Positions 1 to 8,365 of a DNA stretch of 30,870 nucleotides are shown here, piece by piece. Made by a program: the position numbers and the translations under genes. Positions within the stretch are counted from its first letter, which is position 1. Each line of letters starts with the position of its first letter. The stretch is from an uncultured Lachnospiraceae bacterium (GTDB taxonomy: Bacteria > Bacillota > Clostridia > Lachnospirales > Lachnospiraceae): assembly GCA_910587715.1 (NCBI GenBank), contig CAJUMV010000045.1:1-30870 (forward strand), given 5' to 3'. Under the pieces are notes generated by a model, which searched no databases, was not told the DNA's origin, and worked only from the letters and a program-made list of their open reading frames with translations.

Positions 1-26
1 GTTTAGACCTCTTTTAGCTTCAACCT

Positions 27-251
27 GTGTATAATTATTTCGGGAGATTAGGTAAGGATGACTTTGCAGAATATATGAAAAAAATGCTGGCGGTGGATTT
101 ATATAAAAACAAAAAAGTTTCTCTGGGTTATTGTGCCAGTGTGGCTGAAATGTCGAAGGAAGATTTTATAAAGTATCTTGGTATGAATGGAATTTCTATA
201 TTTGCATTTGCATCTGAGGATGAATTTCTGGAGGAAATGGCGAATGCGTAA
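27..251 (+). CDS. UPF0175-like antitoxin, probably N-terminally truncated
   Basis: A 74-residue reading frame from a GTG codon. Its core (LAVDLYKNKKVSLGYCASVA followed by EMSKEDFIKYLG) matches the UPF0175 family of small antitoxins, which are paired with DUF3368 PIN-domain toxins. The helix-turn-helix-like part is present. The usual N-terminal strand-forming segment is not recognisable, because an in-frame TAG at 15-17 closes the frame just upstream. No good ribosome binding site precedes the GTG. The stop overlaps the ATG of the following toxin frame by eight bases, as expected for a coupled toxin-antitoxin pair. Because the toxin is broken and the N-terminus looks lost, this is likely a relic, although the window edge prevents a firm conclusion. 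Confidence 0.6.
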   Translation: MYNYFGRLGKDDFAEYMKKMLAVDLYKNKKVSLGYCASVAEMSKEDFIKYLGMNGISIFAFASEDEFLEEMANA

Positions 252-731
252 GGTAGTGGTGAACACGACGCCGTTGATAGCATTAAGCCATGTGGGGCAG
301 CTTGATTTGCTAAAAAGGCTGTATAATGAAATTATCATTCCAGAGGCGGTATATGAAGAACTGTCTGTAAAGACGGAATCTGTTTGTAAGAAAGAGGTTG
401 ATAGATCCCTTGATTGGATTCGGGTTGAAAAAATCAGTAATCAAATGGCAAAAGATGTATAAAACGCAGCTGCATGAGGGAGAGGTTGAGGTAATGATCT
501 TAGCAAAAGAAGTAGCAGCGGATGTGGTTATCATAGATGATGCGAATGCCAAGAAATATGCGAAGTATTTAAAGCTGCCGGTGACGGGGACATTGGGGGT
601 GTTGTTACGGTCAAAGCAGATGGGGGTATGTTGACAAGCTGGAACCTGTTTTACGTCAAATGGTGGAGAAGGGAATATATATTTCACAAAGTTTAATTGA
701 ATTGTGTTTGAAACAGGCAGGAGAATTGTAA
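244..731 (+). pseudogene. DUF3368 PIN-domain toxin, broken by two frameshifts
   Basis: Three consecutive reading frames together spell one DUF3368/PIN protein. Frame one starts at ATG 244 (MRKVVVNTTPLIALSHVGQL, with the first PIN aspartate position replaced by N) and stops at 462. Frame two continues from about 450-463 (LHEGEVEVMILAKEVAADVV, then IDDANAKKYAKYL and TGTLGVLLRSK) and stops at 634. Frame three continues from about 622 (DKLEPVLRQMVEKGIYIS to LKQAGEL) and stops at 731. Both shifts are in the same direction. The second lies at a run of five G (622-626) and the first near an A-rich stretch. The family is thought to act as RNases neutralised by the UPF0175 partner just upstream. The order and overlap support a TA pair, but a functional toxin cannot be made from this sequence unless the shifts are sequencing errors. 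Confidence 0.75.
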
Positions 732-778
732 AAATAGAATCCAGGCTTTTGGCGGAATTTTTCTTCCCGCCGGGAGTT

Positions 779-807
779 TTGCACTGTGGCGCGGTTTGTG
801 ATATCAT
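779..807 (+). promoter_or_regulatory. SigA-type promoter, extended -10
   Basis: TTGCAC (779-784), a 17-base spacer and TATCAT (802-807), with a TGn extension directly before the -10. It lies upstream of the acetyltransferase remnant at 850. With that gene decayed, it would now serve as the promoter for the response regulator at 1067. The imperfect inverted repeat GGCGG/CCGCC at 751-771 just upstream might be an old terminator, but it has no good T tract. Confidence 0.6.
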
Positions 808-849
808 GACAGGGATACGGAAAACGGCGGACATACGCAGGGAGGCAGA

Positions 850-1146
850 ATGATGCAGGTGATCGAGTATTTTACGTGCGACAGGCAGGCGCACTGGCTG
901 GAGCAGGTGCGGGAGATTTATATCTCCACAAACCACGAAGGGCTTTATGAAAAGTACGGATGCGAATTTTATCAGATGATGGAGGGTGTGGACGGTGAAC
1001 CGTCGAGAGTTTACCGGCTGGCTGTACGGCGAGGCAGTTTGCACATGTTAAAGAAAGATATGACATATGAAAAGAATTTTAATTATAGACGACGATATCC
1101 ATATCGGAAATATGCTGGAAGAAGCTCTTTCCAAAGAAGGGTATGA
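850..1146 (+). pseudogene. GNAT acetyltransferase remnant with internal deletion
   Basis: The frame opens with a good ribosome binding site (GGGAGG) and begins like a clostridial GNAT family protein (IEYFTCDRQAHWLEQ). It then jumps directly to the characteristic C-terminal end of the same family (YISTNHEGLYEKYG, EPSRVYR). The roughly 85-90 residues that normally lie between, including the acetyl-CoA-binding A motif, are absent. After SRVYR, where family members normally end within a few residues, the frame runs on with low-complexity basic sequence into the response regulator gene and stops at 1146. An internal deletion plus loss of the native stop explains this. The product cannot be a working acetyltransferase. 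The family assignment rests on recall of GNAT ends rather than an alignment. Confidence 0.65.
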
Positions 1147-1732
1147 AGTCCTGCGCGCCTATTCCGGAACAGAGGCATTATTGGTTTTAGCCGGGGCAAA
1201 GCCGGACCTTATTCTGTTGGATTTAATGCTGCCGGGACTGCAGGGAGAAGAGGTGATTTCCCAAATAAAGGGAATACCTGTCATTGTGGTGAGCGCGAAA
1301 GCGGATCTTGAGAATAAGGTTGATCTGCTGCTTGGCGGTGCGGTCGATTATGTGACGAAGCCGTTTCACATGAGAGAGCTTCTGGCGAGGATTTTTGTAC
1401 ATCTTAAGAATGCGGAAAGTATGACGGCTTTTTCGGAATTGACATTTGGAGACATTGTCCTTGCGATAGATACGCACACGGTAAAAGCGGGCGATACGGA
1501 AATCAAGCTGACAAGGACGGAGTATGCTATCTTGAAGCTGCTTATGCAAAATCCCACGCAGGTTGTCACGAAATCCCTGCTGTTGGAGCGCATCAGCGCG
1601 GATACGCCGGACTGCACGGAAAGCTCGTTGAAAATGCATATCAGTAATTTGAGGAAAAAATTGCGGGAGGTAACGGACAAAGACTACATTGAAGCGGTCT
1701 GGGGGATTGGATTCAAACTGCGGGCGGAATAA
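1067..1732 (+). CDS. OmpR/PhoB-family response regulator
   Basis: This 221-residue two-component regulator is the expected partner of the histidine kinase at 3577. The receiver domain (about 1-115) shows the acidic pocket D8-D10, the phosphoacceptor D52 in LLDLMLPG and the conserved K98 in VTKPF. The C-terminal winged-helix domain (about 125-220) has the usual LTRTEYAILKLLMQNP, LRKKL and VWGIGFKL signatures. It starts at ATG 1067 behind only a weak purine-rich stretch, and its first 80 bases overlap the run-on frame of the acetyltransferase remnant. It is followed after 94 bases by the ABC transporter genes, with four CTTTAC repeats in the gap that are attractive binding sites for this regulator. 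The order regulator, transporter, kinase suggests control of its own detoxification transporter. Confidence 0.93.
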   Translation: MKRILIIDDDIHIGNMLEEALSKEGYEVLRAYSGTEALLVLAGAKPDLILLDLMLPGLQGEEVISQIKGIPVIVVSAKADLENKVDLLLGGAVDYVTKPFHMRELLARIFVHLKNAESMTAFSELTFGDIVLAIDTHTVKAGDTEIKLTRTEYAILKLLMQNPTQVVTKSLLLERISADTPDCTESSLKMHISNLRKKLREVTDKDYIEAVWGIGFKLRAE

Positions 1733-1734
1733 AT

Positions 1735-1775
1735 CTTTACGATTTCTTTACTGATCTCTTTACCGTTTCCTTTAC
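1735..1775 (+). promoter_or_regulatory. Four phased CTTTAC direct repeats, candidate response-regulator operator
   Basis: CTTTAC occurs at 1735, 1746, 1758 and 1770, so the copies start 11, 12 and 12 bases apart, about one helical turn. OmpR/PhoB-family regulators bind head-to-tail direct repeats with this period. The block lies between the regulator gene and the ABC transporter, upstream of a possible -10 (TATACG at 1797). Binding by the adjacent regulator is inferred. Confidence 0.6.
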
Positions 1776-1826
1776 TATTTGCATCTATCATGTCGGTATA
1801 CGAAGCAGATAGGAGGGTAAGATTTT

Positions 1827-2741
1827 ATGGATTATGTTCTTCAAACAAACGCTTTATGTAAAACCTATAAAAATTTTAAAGCGTTAAACGGAATAGCTAT
1901 GCATGTTCCCAAAGGAGCAATCTATGGCTTTGTAGGGAAAAACGGCGCGGGTAAAACAACGCTGATCCGGCTGATCTGCGGTCTGCAGGAGCCGTCATCC
2001 GGGGAGTATACGCTTTACGGAAGAAAGAATACGGACAAGGATATTGTGGAGTCCCGAAGAAGAATGGGCGCTGTAGTGGAAACGCCCTCTGTCTATCTTG
2101 ACATGACGGCGGAGGATAACCTGAAACAGCAGTTCCGTATTCTGGGGCTCCCTTCCTTTGAGGGGCTGCACGGGATTTTGCAGTTGGTGGGACTTGAGAA
2201 CACGGGAAAAAAGAAGGCAAAAAATTTTTCTCTGGGTATGCGGCAGCGGCTGGGGATTGCAATTGCTCTTGCAGGCGACCCCGATTTTCTGGTTTTGGAC
2301 GAGCCTGCCAACGGTCTTGACCCGCAGGGAATCATTGAAATTCGGGAACTGATCTTGAAACTCAATCGGGAACAGCAGATTACCGTCCTGATTTCCAGCC
2401 ATATTTTGGACGAACTGTCCAAGCTGGCAACGCACTACGGATTTATAGATAACGGGTGCCTTGTGAAAGAGCTCAGCGCGGACGAACTGGAAGCCGCCTG
2501 CAGGAAATGCGTCCGCATGGAGGTCAGCGATACGAAAGCCCTTGCCCGTGTGCTTGACGGCATGGGAATTGATTATAAAATCACGGCGGACCAGACTGTC
2601 GATGTCTATGCAAAGGTCAATATCTCCCGTCTGACCGTGGCATTGGCAAAAGAAAACTGTGAACTGATTGCCGTGCAGGAGCGCGATGAAAGTCTGGAAA
2701 GCTACTATATCAGTCTTGTGGGAGGTGAGAAGGATGCGTAA
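1827..2741 (+). CDS. ABC transporter ATP-binding protein, bacitracin/lantibiotic-resistance type
   Basis: The 304-residue ATPase powers the membrane permease encoded next. Visible motifs are Walker A GKNGAGKTT (37-45), the ABC signature NFSLGMRQR (133-141), Walker B FLVLDEP (154-160) and the switch histidine H192 (LISSH). The last 90 residues form the extra C-terminal domain seen in BcrA-like exporters. The start at 1827 is preceded by GATAGGAGGG. The stop overlaps the permease ATG by eight bases, implying translational coupling. The substrate is not visible in the sequence. By similarity and by the linked two-component system, export or removal of a peptide antibiotic such as a lantibiotic or bacitracin is the best guess. 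Confidence 0.93.
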   Translation: MDYVLQTNALCKTYKNFKALNGIAMHVPKGAIYGFVGKNGAGKTTLIRLICGLQEPSSGEYTLYGRKNTDKDIVESRRRMGAVVETPSVYLDMTAEDNLKQQFRILGLPSFEGLHGILQLVGLENTGKKKAKNFSLGMRQRLGIAIALAGDPDFLVLDEPANGLDPQGIIEIRELILKLNREQQITVLISSHILDELSKLATHYGFIDNGCLVKELSADELEAACRKCVRMEVSDTKALARVLDGMGIDYKITADQTVDVYAKVNISRLTVALAKENCELIAVQERDESLESYYISLVGGEKDA

Positions 2742-3564
2742 ACTGCTATGTGCTAATTTTTCCCGTTTTTGGAAGGATAAAATTTTTTGGATTTGTATGG
2801 GAGCTATGCTTATCTATGCGGTTGCGTATATGCTGAACGGATGCAGGCGGGCAGCGGCAGATTTGTCAGAATATAAGTACAGTATTGATGAATATTACTT
2901 TCATTTTGCGTTGACAATCGGTATGTTCTGCGCACTGTTCGGCAGCATGTTTTTTGGCACAGAGTACAGTGACGGAACCATCCGGAATAAAATAATAGTC
3001 GGTCATACGAAAACCAATCTCTATTTTGCCAGTCTGATTACTACGACGGCGGCAACTCTGTTACTGATGGCGGTATGGCTTGTTGGCGCTCTGGTTGCCG
3101 TGCCGACGCTTGGCGCATGGAAAATGGCGGTTCCCACATTGCTTTTATACTTGCTGATTGCGGTGATGTTCATCATGGCTCTTTCTGCAATATGCACATT
3201 TGTTTATATGGTATCAGACAATAAGGCTTCTATCGTTTTGATTTCCATGCTGTTGATTTTAGGGCTTCTTGTTTTGACGGGTATGTTATATTTTGGGCTT
3301 CATGAGCCGGAAACAATAAGCAGGATAGAGATAACCGCAAACGGAATGGAATGGTCTGAGCCATCCCCTAATCCGCGCTATATCAGCGGCGCAAAACGCG
3401 GCGTATATGAATTTATTCTTGATTTTTTACCGACAGGACAGGGACTGAAAATGTGGCAGCTGGAAATCAACCATCCCGTCCGTATGCTTGTATCGTCTGC
3501 TGTTATCACATTATTCACAACATTTGGCGGAATTTATATTTTTAAGAGGAAGAATATAAAATAA
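2734..3564 (+). CDS. ABC-2-type permease subunit
   Basis: A 276-residue integral membrane protein starting at ATG 2734 inside the end of the ATPase gene, with GGAGGTGAGAAGG just before it. A longer in-frame start at 2668 lies deep in the ATPase gene and is less likely. About six hydrophobic segments are visible, the first at about residues 18-34. A long extracytoplasmic-looking loop precedes the last helix (EPSPNPRYISGAKRGVYEF). The FGTEYSDGTIRNKIIVGHTK segment after the second helix is typical of ABC-2 permeases of the BcrB/NosY/lantibiotic-immunity type. It would form the channel for the ATPase at 1827. Twelve bases separate it from the kinase gene, so the three genes are probably one transcript. 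Confidence 0.88.
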   Translation: MRKLLCANFSRFWKDKIFWICMGAMLIYAVAYMLNGCRRAAADLSEYKYSIDEYYFHFALTIGMFCALFGSMFFGTEYSDGTIRNKIIVGHTKTNLYFASLITTTAATLLLMAVWLVGALVAVPTLGAWKMAVPTLLLYLLIAVMFIMALSAICTFVYMVSDNKASIVLISMLLILGLLVLTGMLYFGLHEPETISRIEITANGMEWSEPSPNPRYISGAKRGVYEFILDFLPTGQGLKMWQLEINHPVRMLVSSAVITLFTTFGGIYIFKRKNIK

Positions 3565-3576
3565 GGGGAGGCTGGT

Positions 3577-4470
3577 ATGGAAGAATGGTTATGGGTTTTT
3601 GTCTGTATGATGGCGGTGATCGCTGTTGTTCTGCTTGTGAAAATTTGTATCATGCAAAAGGCGGCAAGAGAAGTGGCGGATGCCTTTACAGACAGGCTCA
3701 TAACCGATACGAACACGCTCATTACGATTTCCTGTAACGACAGGCACATGCGTTATCTGGCAAATACCATGAACAGAGAACTCCGCGAGCTGCGTACACA
3801 GAGGCGCCGGTTTCAGCAGGGCGACATGGAATTAAAAAACGCGGTTACGAACATTTCCCACGATTTGCGGACGCCGCTCACGGCAATCTGCGGGTATCTG
3901 GAACTGCTGGAGCAGGAGGAAAAGTCCGAAACAGTCAGTCGGTATGTCGAAATTATCAAAGACAGGGCGGCGCTTTTGACACAGCTTTCAGAGGAGCTTT
4001 TCCGATATTCTGTCATCATTTCCACAAAAGACAATATCATCAGGGAGCAGGTCATCATCAATACGGTATTGGAAGAGAGTGTCGCGGCGTTTTATAACGT
4101 TTTGACAGAGCGGGGCATTGTGCCCGAGGTACAAATATCCGAAAGAAAAGTCGTGCGGATGCTGGACCATTCCGCGCTGTCCCGTGTATTTTCCAATCTG
4201 ATCGGCAATGCCGCAAAGTACAGCGGCGGAGATTTGAAAATCGCCCTGTCAGAGAACGGGGAGATTATGTTTTCCAACAGGGCTCCCGCGTTGGACGCGA
4301 TACAGACAAACAGGCTGTTTGACCGTTTCTATACCGTGGAAACCGCCAGAAAATCGACAGGTTTGGGACTGGCAATTTCCAGAACGCTTGTGGAACAAAT
4401 GAACGGAAGCATATCGGCGGAATATCAAAACAACAGATTAAGCGTCCGCGTCTTTTTCCCGGAGACATGA
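3577..4470 (+). CDS. Sensor histidine kinase, single short transmembrane segment
   Basis: The 297-residue kinase has one N-terminal hydrophobic helix (about 5-25) and no recognisable extracellular sensor domain. A linker and dimerisation domain follow, with the H-box NISHDLRTPLT (phosphorylated H95). The ATP-binding domain shows the N-box FSNLIGNAAKYS (about 206-216), LFDRFYT (F-box) and the G-box STGLGLAISRT (about 260-270). The start at 3577 follows AAGGGGAGG. Its partner is the response regulator at 1067, separated from it by the transporter genes. Kinases of this compact build linked to ABC exporters often detect the drug through the transporter rather than directly. That mechanism is inferred here from architecture and gene order only. 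Confidence 0.93.
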   Translation: MEEWLWVFVCMMAVIAVVLLVKICIMQKAAREVADAFTDRLITDTNTLITISCNDRHMRYLANTMNRELRELRTQRRRFQQGDMELKNAVTNISHDLRTPLTAICGYLELLEQEEKSETVSRYVEIIKDRAALLTQLSEELFRYSVIISTKDNIIREQVIINTVLEESVAAFYNVLTERGIVPEVQISERKVVRMLDHSALSRVFSNLIGNAAKYSGGDLKIALSENGEIMFSNRAPALDAIQTNRLFDRFYTVETARKSTGLGLAISRTLVEQMNGSISAEYQNNRLSVRVFFPET

Positions 4471-4482
4471 ATTGTGAAAGAA

Positions 4483-4511
4483 TTTACTTGCGCATTGTAA
4501 GCTGTTATGAT
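4483..4511 (+). promoter_or_regulatory. SigA-type promoter upstream of ylmH-like gene
   Basis: TTTACT (4483-4488), a 17-base spacer and TATGAT (4506-4511), with TGT directly before the -10 giving an extended -10. It lies in the 109-base gap between the kinase gene and the S4-domain gene, so the latter starts a new transcription unit about 60 bases downstream. Confidence 0.65.
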
Positions 4512-4579
4512 AGGGTTACGTTCTGAAGGAAAAGATTGGCAGATCATCCTTGGCGCAGAGCGTTTCGGAAGGGAAAAAT

Positions 4580-5347
4580 ATGGCGGTTACGGACGAAAAA
4601 GACTTACAACAGTTAAAAAAGCGGCTGACTGAGCTTGCGGAAAAAGCTTACAGCCGCAATATATACACGTACACGCCCTTTCTCGGGCTTGCCGAACAGC
4701 AGGCATACTACGCGGTGGAGCGGGAAGTGTCCTACGCGGGGGTGCAGATGGAGGGCGGCGCGCCGCTTTGCGAGCGGAAGATCATCCGCTTCGGCGATCC
4801 GGGTTACGAGGAGGCGTTTCCCATCGCGCGGATCGAAATTCTGCCAAAGACGCCTAAGTTTGCGGAAAACCTGACGCACCGGGATTTCCTTGGCGCGGTG
4901 ATGAATCTGGGGATCGAGAGAGATGTGGTGGGCGATTTTTTTGTGAGAGAAAAGGGCGCCCTGCTTTTCTGTCACGAAAACATAGCGGATTACATTGTGG
5001 AGAATCTGGACAGAGTGAGGCACACGAATGTCGCCTGCAGACGGGCGGAGGGGGAGATTGAAGTGGAAAACACTGATCCGGATCGGATTTCGGTGACGGT
5101 GGCGTCCCCCAGAGCCGACGGCGTGATCTCCAAGGTGTACAATTTATCGAGGGAAGAGAGCCGGGAATTATTTAATAACGGTCGTATTTTTATAAATGGC
5201 ATACAGACGCAGAACCTCTCTTGCCAGTTGAAGGAGGAGGACGCCGTCACCGTGCGCGGGTACGGAAAATTTATTTTCTACGGGCAGACAGGCACGAGCA
5301 GAAAGGGGAAAGACCGTGTGGAGGTCGGTGTTTTCGGAAAAACGTAG
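4580..5347 (+). CDS. ylmH: YlmH-like S4-domain RNA-binding protein
   Basis: A 255-residue protein of the YlmH family. It has an N-terminal YlmH-type domain (FLGLAEQQ, RIEILPKTPKFAENLTHRDF, GAVMNLGIERDVVGDFFV) and a C-terminal S4 RNA-binding domain (about 170-235: SKVYNLSREESRELFNNGRI, then FINGIQ). In other Firmicutes YlmH lies in the division cluster after sepF/ylmG and has been linked to ribosome rescue or quality control. Here it stands alone with its own promoter. ATG 4580 is chosen over the upstream TTG at 4550 because GGAAGGG lies six bases before it. It is followed after about 100 bases by the M16C peptidase, with a possible extra promoter in between, so co-transcription is uncertain. 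Confidence 0.85.
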   Translation: MAVTDEKDLQQLKKRLTELAEKAYSRNIYTYTPFLGLAEQQAYYAVEREVSYAGVQMEGGAPLCERKIIRFGDPGYEEAFPIARIEILPKTPKFAENLTHRDFLGAVMNLGIERDVVGDFFVREKGALLFCHENIADYIVENLDRVRHTNVACRRAEGEIEVENTDPDRISVTVASPRADGVISKVYNLSREESRELFNNGRIFINGIQTQNLSCQLKEEDAVTVRGYGKFIFYGQTGTSRKGKDRVEVGVFGKT

Positions 5348-5368
5348 ATAGATAAATTCCACGGATAG

Positions 5369-5377
5369 TGATATACT
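5369..5377 (+). promoter_or_regulatory. Possible extended -10 element before the M16C peptidase gene
   Basis: TGATATACT (5369-5377) is a good extended -10. No convincing -35 is seen 16-18 bases upstream. It lies 67 bases before the peptidase ATG and may give that gene its own transcript. Confidence 0.35.
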
Positions 5378-5443
5378 AATGCGAGAAGAAAGTGAAGAGT
5401 GCCGGATTAAAACAAGCGACACGGAATAAGGAGAGGAGCATCC

Positions 5444-8365
5444 ATGAATTTAGAAAATTTACAGGCTTACACCGTCATCTCGAAACAGCGGATCGAAGAA
5501 CTGAAATCAGACGGTTATCTGTTAAAACATAACAAAACAGGGGCGCGGGTGGCGCTTCTGTCTAACGACGACGAGAACAAGGTGTTTTATATCGGGTTCC
5601 GCACACCGCCGAAGGACAGCACGGGGGTGGCGCATATCATCGAGCACACGGTATTGTGCGGCTCTGAGAAATATCCGCTCAAGGACCCTTTTATCGAGCT
5701 GGCGAAAGGCTCTTTAAACACCTTTTTGAACGCCATGACTTACCCGGATAAGACGGTCTATCCCGTGGCGAGCTGTAACGACAAGGATTTCAAGAATCTG
5801 ATGGACGTTTATCTGGACGCGGTGTTTCACCCGAATATCTACCGCGAGGAGAAAATCTTCCGGCAGGAGGGATGGCACTATGAAATGGAGAATGCGGAGG
5901 ACGATCTGACCATCAACGGCGTGGTTTATAACGAGATGAAGGGGGCGTTTTCCTCCCCGGACGACGTGCTGTACAGGGAGATCATGAACTCCCTCTATCC
6001 GCACACGTCCTACGCGGTGGAGTCGGGCGGCGATCCGAATGTGATTCCGGACCTTACCTACGAGGATTTTCTCGCCTTTCACCAGAGATACTACCATCCT
6101 TCCAACAGCTATATCTACCTCTACGGGGATATGGACATGGAGGAGCGGCTCAATTATCTTGATAAAGAGTATCTGTCAAAGTACGAGGCGCTTTCGGTGG
6201 ATTCTGCGCCGGCGACAGAGCCGCCCTTTGAGAAGAGCGTGCTTGTGGAGAAGGAATACCCGATCATGGAGAGCGAGCCGGAGGAGGGCAACACGTATCT
6301 TTCCTACAACGTCTCTCTGGGAGAAAGTTTGGACCGCGAGGTGAGCGTTGGATTTCAGGCGCTTGCGGACGTGGTGGTTGGCGCGCCGGGCGCGCCTGTG
6401 AGGAAGGCGCTTCTGGACGCGGGAATCGGCACGGATATCACCTGTTATTTTGAGGCGGACGTGAAACAGCCGTATTTTTCCATCGTGGCGAAGAACGCGG
6501 AGGGCAGCCAGCGGGAAGAATTTGTAAAGACGATAGAGGAGACGCTTCGGAGTCTGTCTGAGGATGGTTTGGAGAAGAAAGCACTGCGGGCAGCGCTTAA
6601 CCATGATGAGTTTAAGTACCGGGAAGCAGATTATGGTTCCTACCCGAAGGGGCTGATGTACGGTCTGCAGATGTTTGAGACTTGGCTTTATGATGATAAG
6701 AAACCGTTTGACTATCTGGAACTTGACGAGACATATAGGGCGCTTAAAAAAGAGGTGGATTCTACTTTCTACGAGGAAATGGTAAAGAGCCTTCTGCTTG
6801 CCAATACCCATAAGAGCGTGGTTGTGGTGCGCCCGGTGAAAGGACTTACGGGTAAGCGGGACAAGGCGCTTGCTGAAAAGCTTGCGGCGAAAAAGGCGGC
6901 GATGACGCCGGAGGAGATCGCGCGGATCGTGGAGGAGACGGAGGCGCTTGCCGCGTATCAGGAGGCGCCGGACAGCCCGGAGGATTTGGCGAAGATTCCC
7001 CTTCTTTCCCGAGAAGATATCGGGAAAAAGGCGCGCCCTTACTGCAATGAGGAGCTTCATGCCGGGGATACGACGCTTTTATACCACGACATCTATACGA
7101 ACGGGATCGGGTATCTGCGGTTTCTCTTTGACCTTAGGCAGGTGCCGGAGGAGCTGTTCCCTTATGTGGGGCTTTTGCAGGTGATGCTCGGACTGGTGGA
7201 CACCGAAAAGCGTTCCTACAGCGAATTGTACAACGAGATCCATCTGCAGACCGGAGGGATCGCGCCGGCGGTAAACGTTTACACGAATGCGGACGATTTT
7301 TCTAAATATAAGCTGACGTTTGAACTTAAGGTAAAGACGCTGTATGAGAATCTTCCCAAGGCGTTTGAACTGGCGGAGGAGATATTGACTGAATCGGTCT
7401 ATACAGATGCAAAGCGGTTGTTTGAGCTTGTTGCGGAGAACCGCTCCGGCAAGCAGGCGCAGATGATGGACGCGGGGCATTCGCTGGCGGCGGGACAGGC
7501 GTTATCTTATCTGTCGAAACAGGCGTATCTGATGGATCAGGTGAACGGGCTTGCCTTCTTCCGTCTGTTGGAAGGACTTGAGAAGGACTTTGAGGGGAAG
7601 AAAGAGGAACTTTCCGACAATATGGAACGGCTGGTGCGCTGTATCTTCCGCCCGGAGAACCTGATGGTGGACTACACGGCACAGAGAGCCGGGCTTGCGG
7701 GGCTTGAGAAACTGATTGAGGGCTTGCGGGCGAAACTCTATACGGAGCCAGTGGAAGGGAAACCTTATGTGCCCTCTCCGGTGAAGAAAAATGAAGGGCT
7801 GATGAGCTCCGCCCAGATCCAGTATGTATGCCGGGCTGGCAACTACGCGGACAAGGGACTTTCTTACACGGGGGCGCTCCGTGTCCTCAAGGTTGTAATG
7901 AGTTATGAGTATCTGTGGATGCAGGTGCGCGTCAGGGGCGGCGCTTACGGCTGCATGTGCCAGTTTGGAAAGACCGGGGAGAGCTATTTTGTCTCCTACA
8001 GGGATCCAAATTTGGAAAAGACCATAGAGGTGTACGAGAAGGCGGCGGACTTCGTGGCGGGCTTTGAGGCGGACGAGCGCACCATGACCCAGTATATCAT
8101 CGGGGCGGTCAGCGCGCTGGATATGCCTCTCACACCTGCGGCGAGGGGGACATACTCACTAGCCGGCTATATGACAGGGCTTTCCTTTGATAGAGTCCAG
8201 CGGGAGCGCGATGAGCTGCTCGCTGCGGACGCGGAGACCATTCGGGAACTGGCGGCGCACATCCGTGCCTTTATGGAGGATGAATGCCTGTGCGTGGTGG
8301 GAAATGAGGAGAAGATTCAGTCCCAGAAAGAGCGTTTCGGTTCGGTGGAATATCTGACACATTAA
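5444..8365 (+). CDS. M16C zinc metallopeptidase, PreP/presequence-protease-like
   Basis: At 973 residues this has the full length of the PreP-type single-chain M16 peptidases, with two halves closing around a chamber that degrades short peptides. The inverted zinc motif HIIEH gives ligands H64 and H68 and catalytic base E67. The third ligand is E164 in VVYNEMKGAFS. Other family marks are GVAHIIEHTVLCGSEKYPLK, NAMTYPDKTVYPVAS and, in the C-terminal half, RVRGGAYG with a substrate-binding R/Y pair. There is no signal peptide, so it is probably cytoplasmic and recycles peptides. The ATG is preceded by AAGGAGAGGAG. Family members in clostridia are often annotated as insulinase family or Zn-dependent peptidase. 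The physiological substrate is unknown. Confidence 0.93.
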   Translation: MNLENLQAYTVISKQRIEELKSDGYLLKHNKTGARVALLSNDDENKVFYIGFRTPPKDSTGVAHIIEHTVLCGSEKYPLKDPFIELAKGSLNTFLNAMTYPDKTVYPVASCNDKDFKNLMDVYLDAVFHPNIYREEKIFRQEGWHYEMENAEDDLTINGVVYNEMKGAFSSPDDVLYREIMNSLYPHTSYAVESGGDPNVIPDLTYEDFLAFHQRYYHPSNSYIYLYGDMDMEERLNYLDKEYLSKYEALSVDSAPATEPPFEKSVLVEKEYPIMESEPEEGNTYLSYNVSLGESLDREVSVGFQALADVVVGAPGAPVRKALLDAGIGTDITCYFEADVKQPYFSIVAKNAEGSQREEFVKTIEETLRSLSEDGLEKKALRAALNHDEFKYREADYGSYPKGLMYGLQMFETWLYDDKKPFDYLELDETYRALKKEVDSTFYEEMVKSLLLANTHKSVVVVRPVKGLTGKRDKALAEKLAAKKAAMTPEEIARIVEETEALAAYQEAPDSPEDLAKIPLLSREDIGKKARPYCNEELHAGDTTLLYHDIYTNGIGYLRFLFDLRQVPEELFPYVGLLQVMLGLVDTEKRSYSELYNEIHLQTGGIAPAVNVYTNADDFSKYKLTFELKVKTLYENLPKAFELAEEILTESVYTDAKRLFELVAENRSGKQAQMMDAGHSLAAGQALSYLSKQAYLMDQVNGLAFFRLLEGLEKDFEGKKEELSDNMERLVRCIFRPENLMVDYTAQRAGLAGLEKLIEGLRAKLYTEPVEGKPYVPSPVKKNEGLMSSAQIQYVCRAGNYADKGLSYTGALRVLKVVMSYEYLWMQVRVRGGAYGCMCQFGKTGESYFVSYRDPNLEKTIEVYEKAADFVAGFEADERTMTQYIIGAVSALDMPLTPAARGTYSLAGYMTGLSFDRVQRERDELLAADAETIRELAAHIRAFMEDECLCVVGNEEKIQSQKERFGSVEYLTH

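Noticed and set aside
310..1044. Minus-strand frame of 244 codons over the toxin and GNAT remnants
   Set aside because: Plus-strand remnants explain the sequence; the minus frame shows no protein family pattern and no promoter or ribosome binding site.
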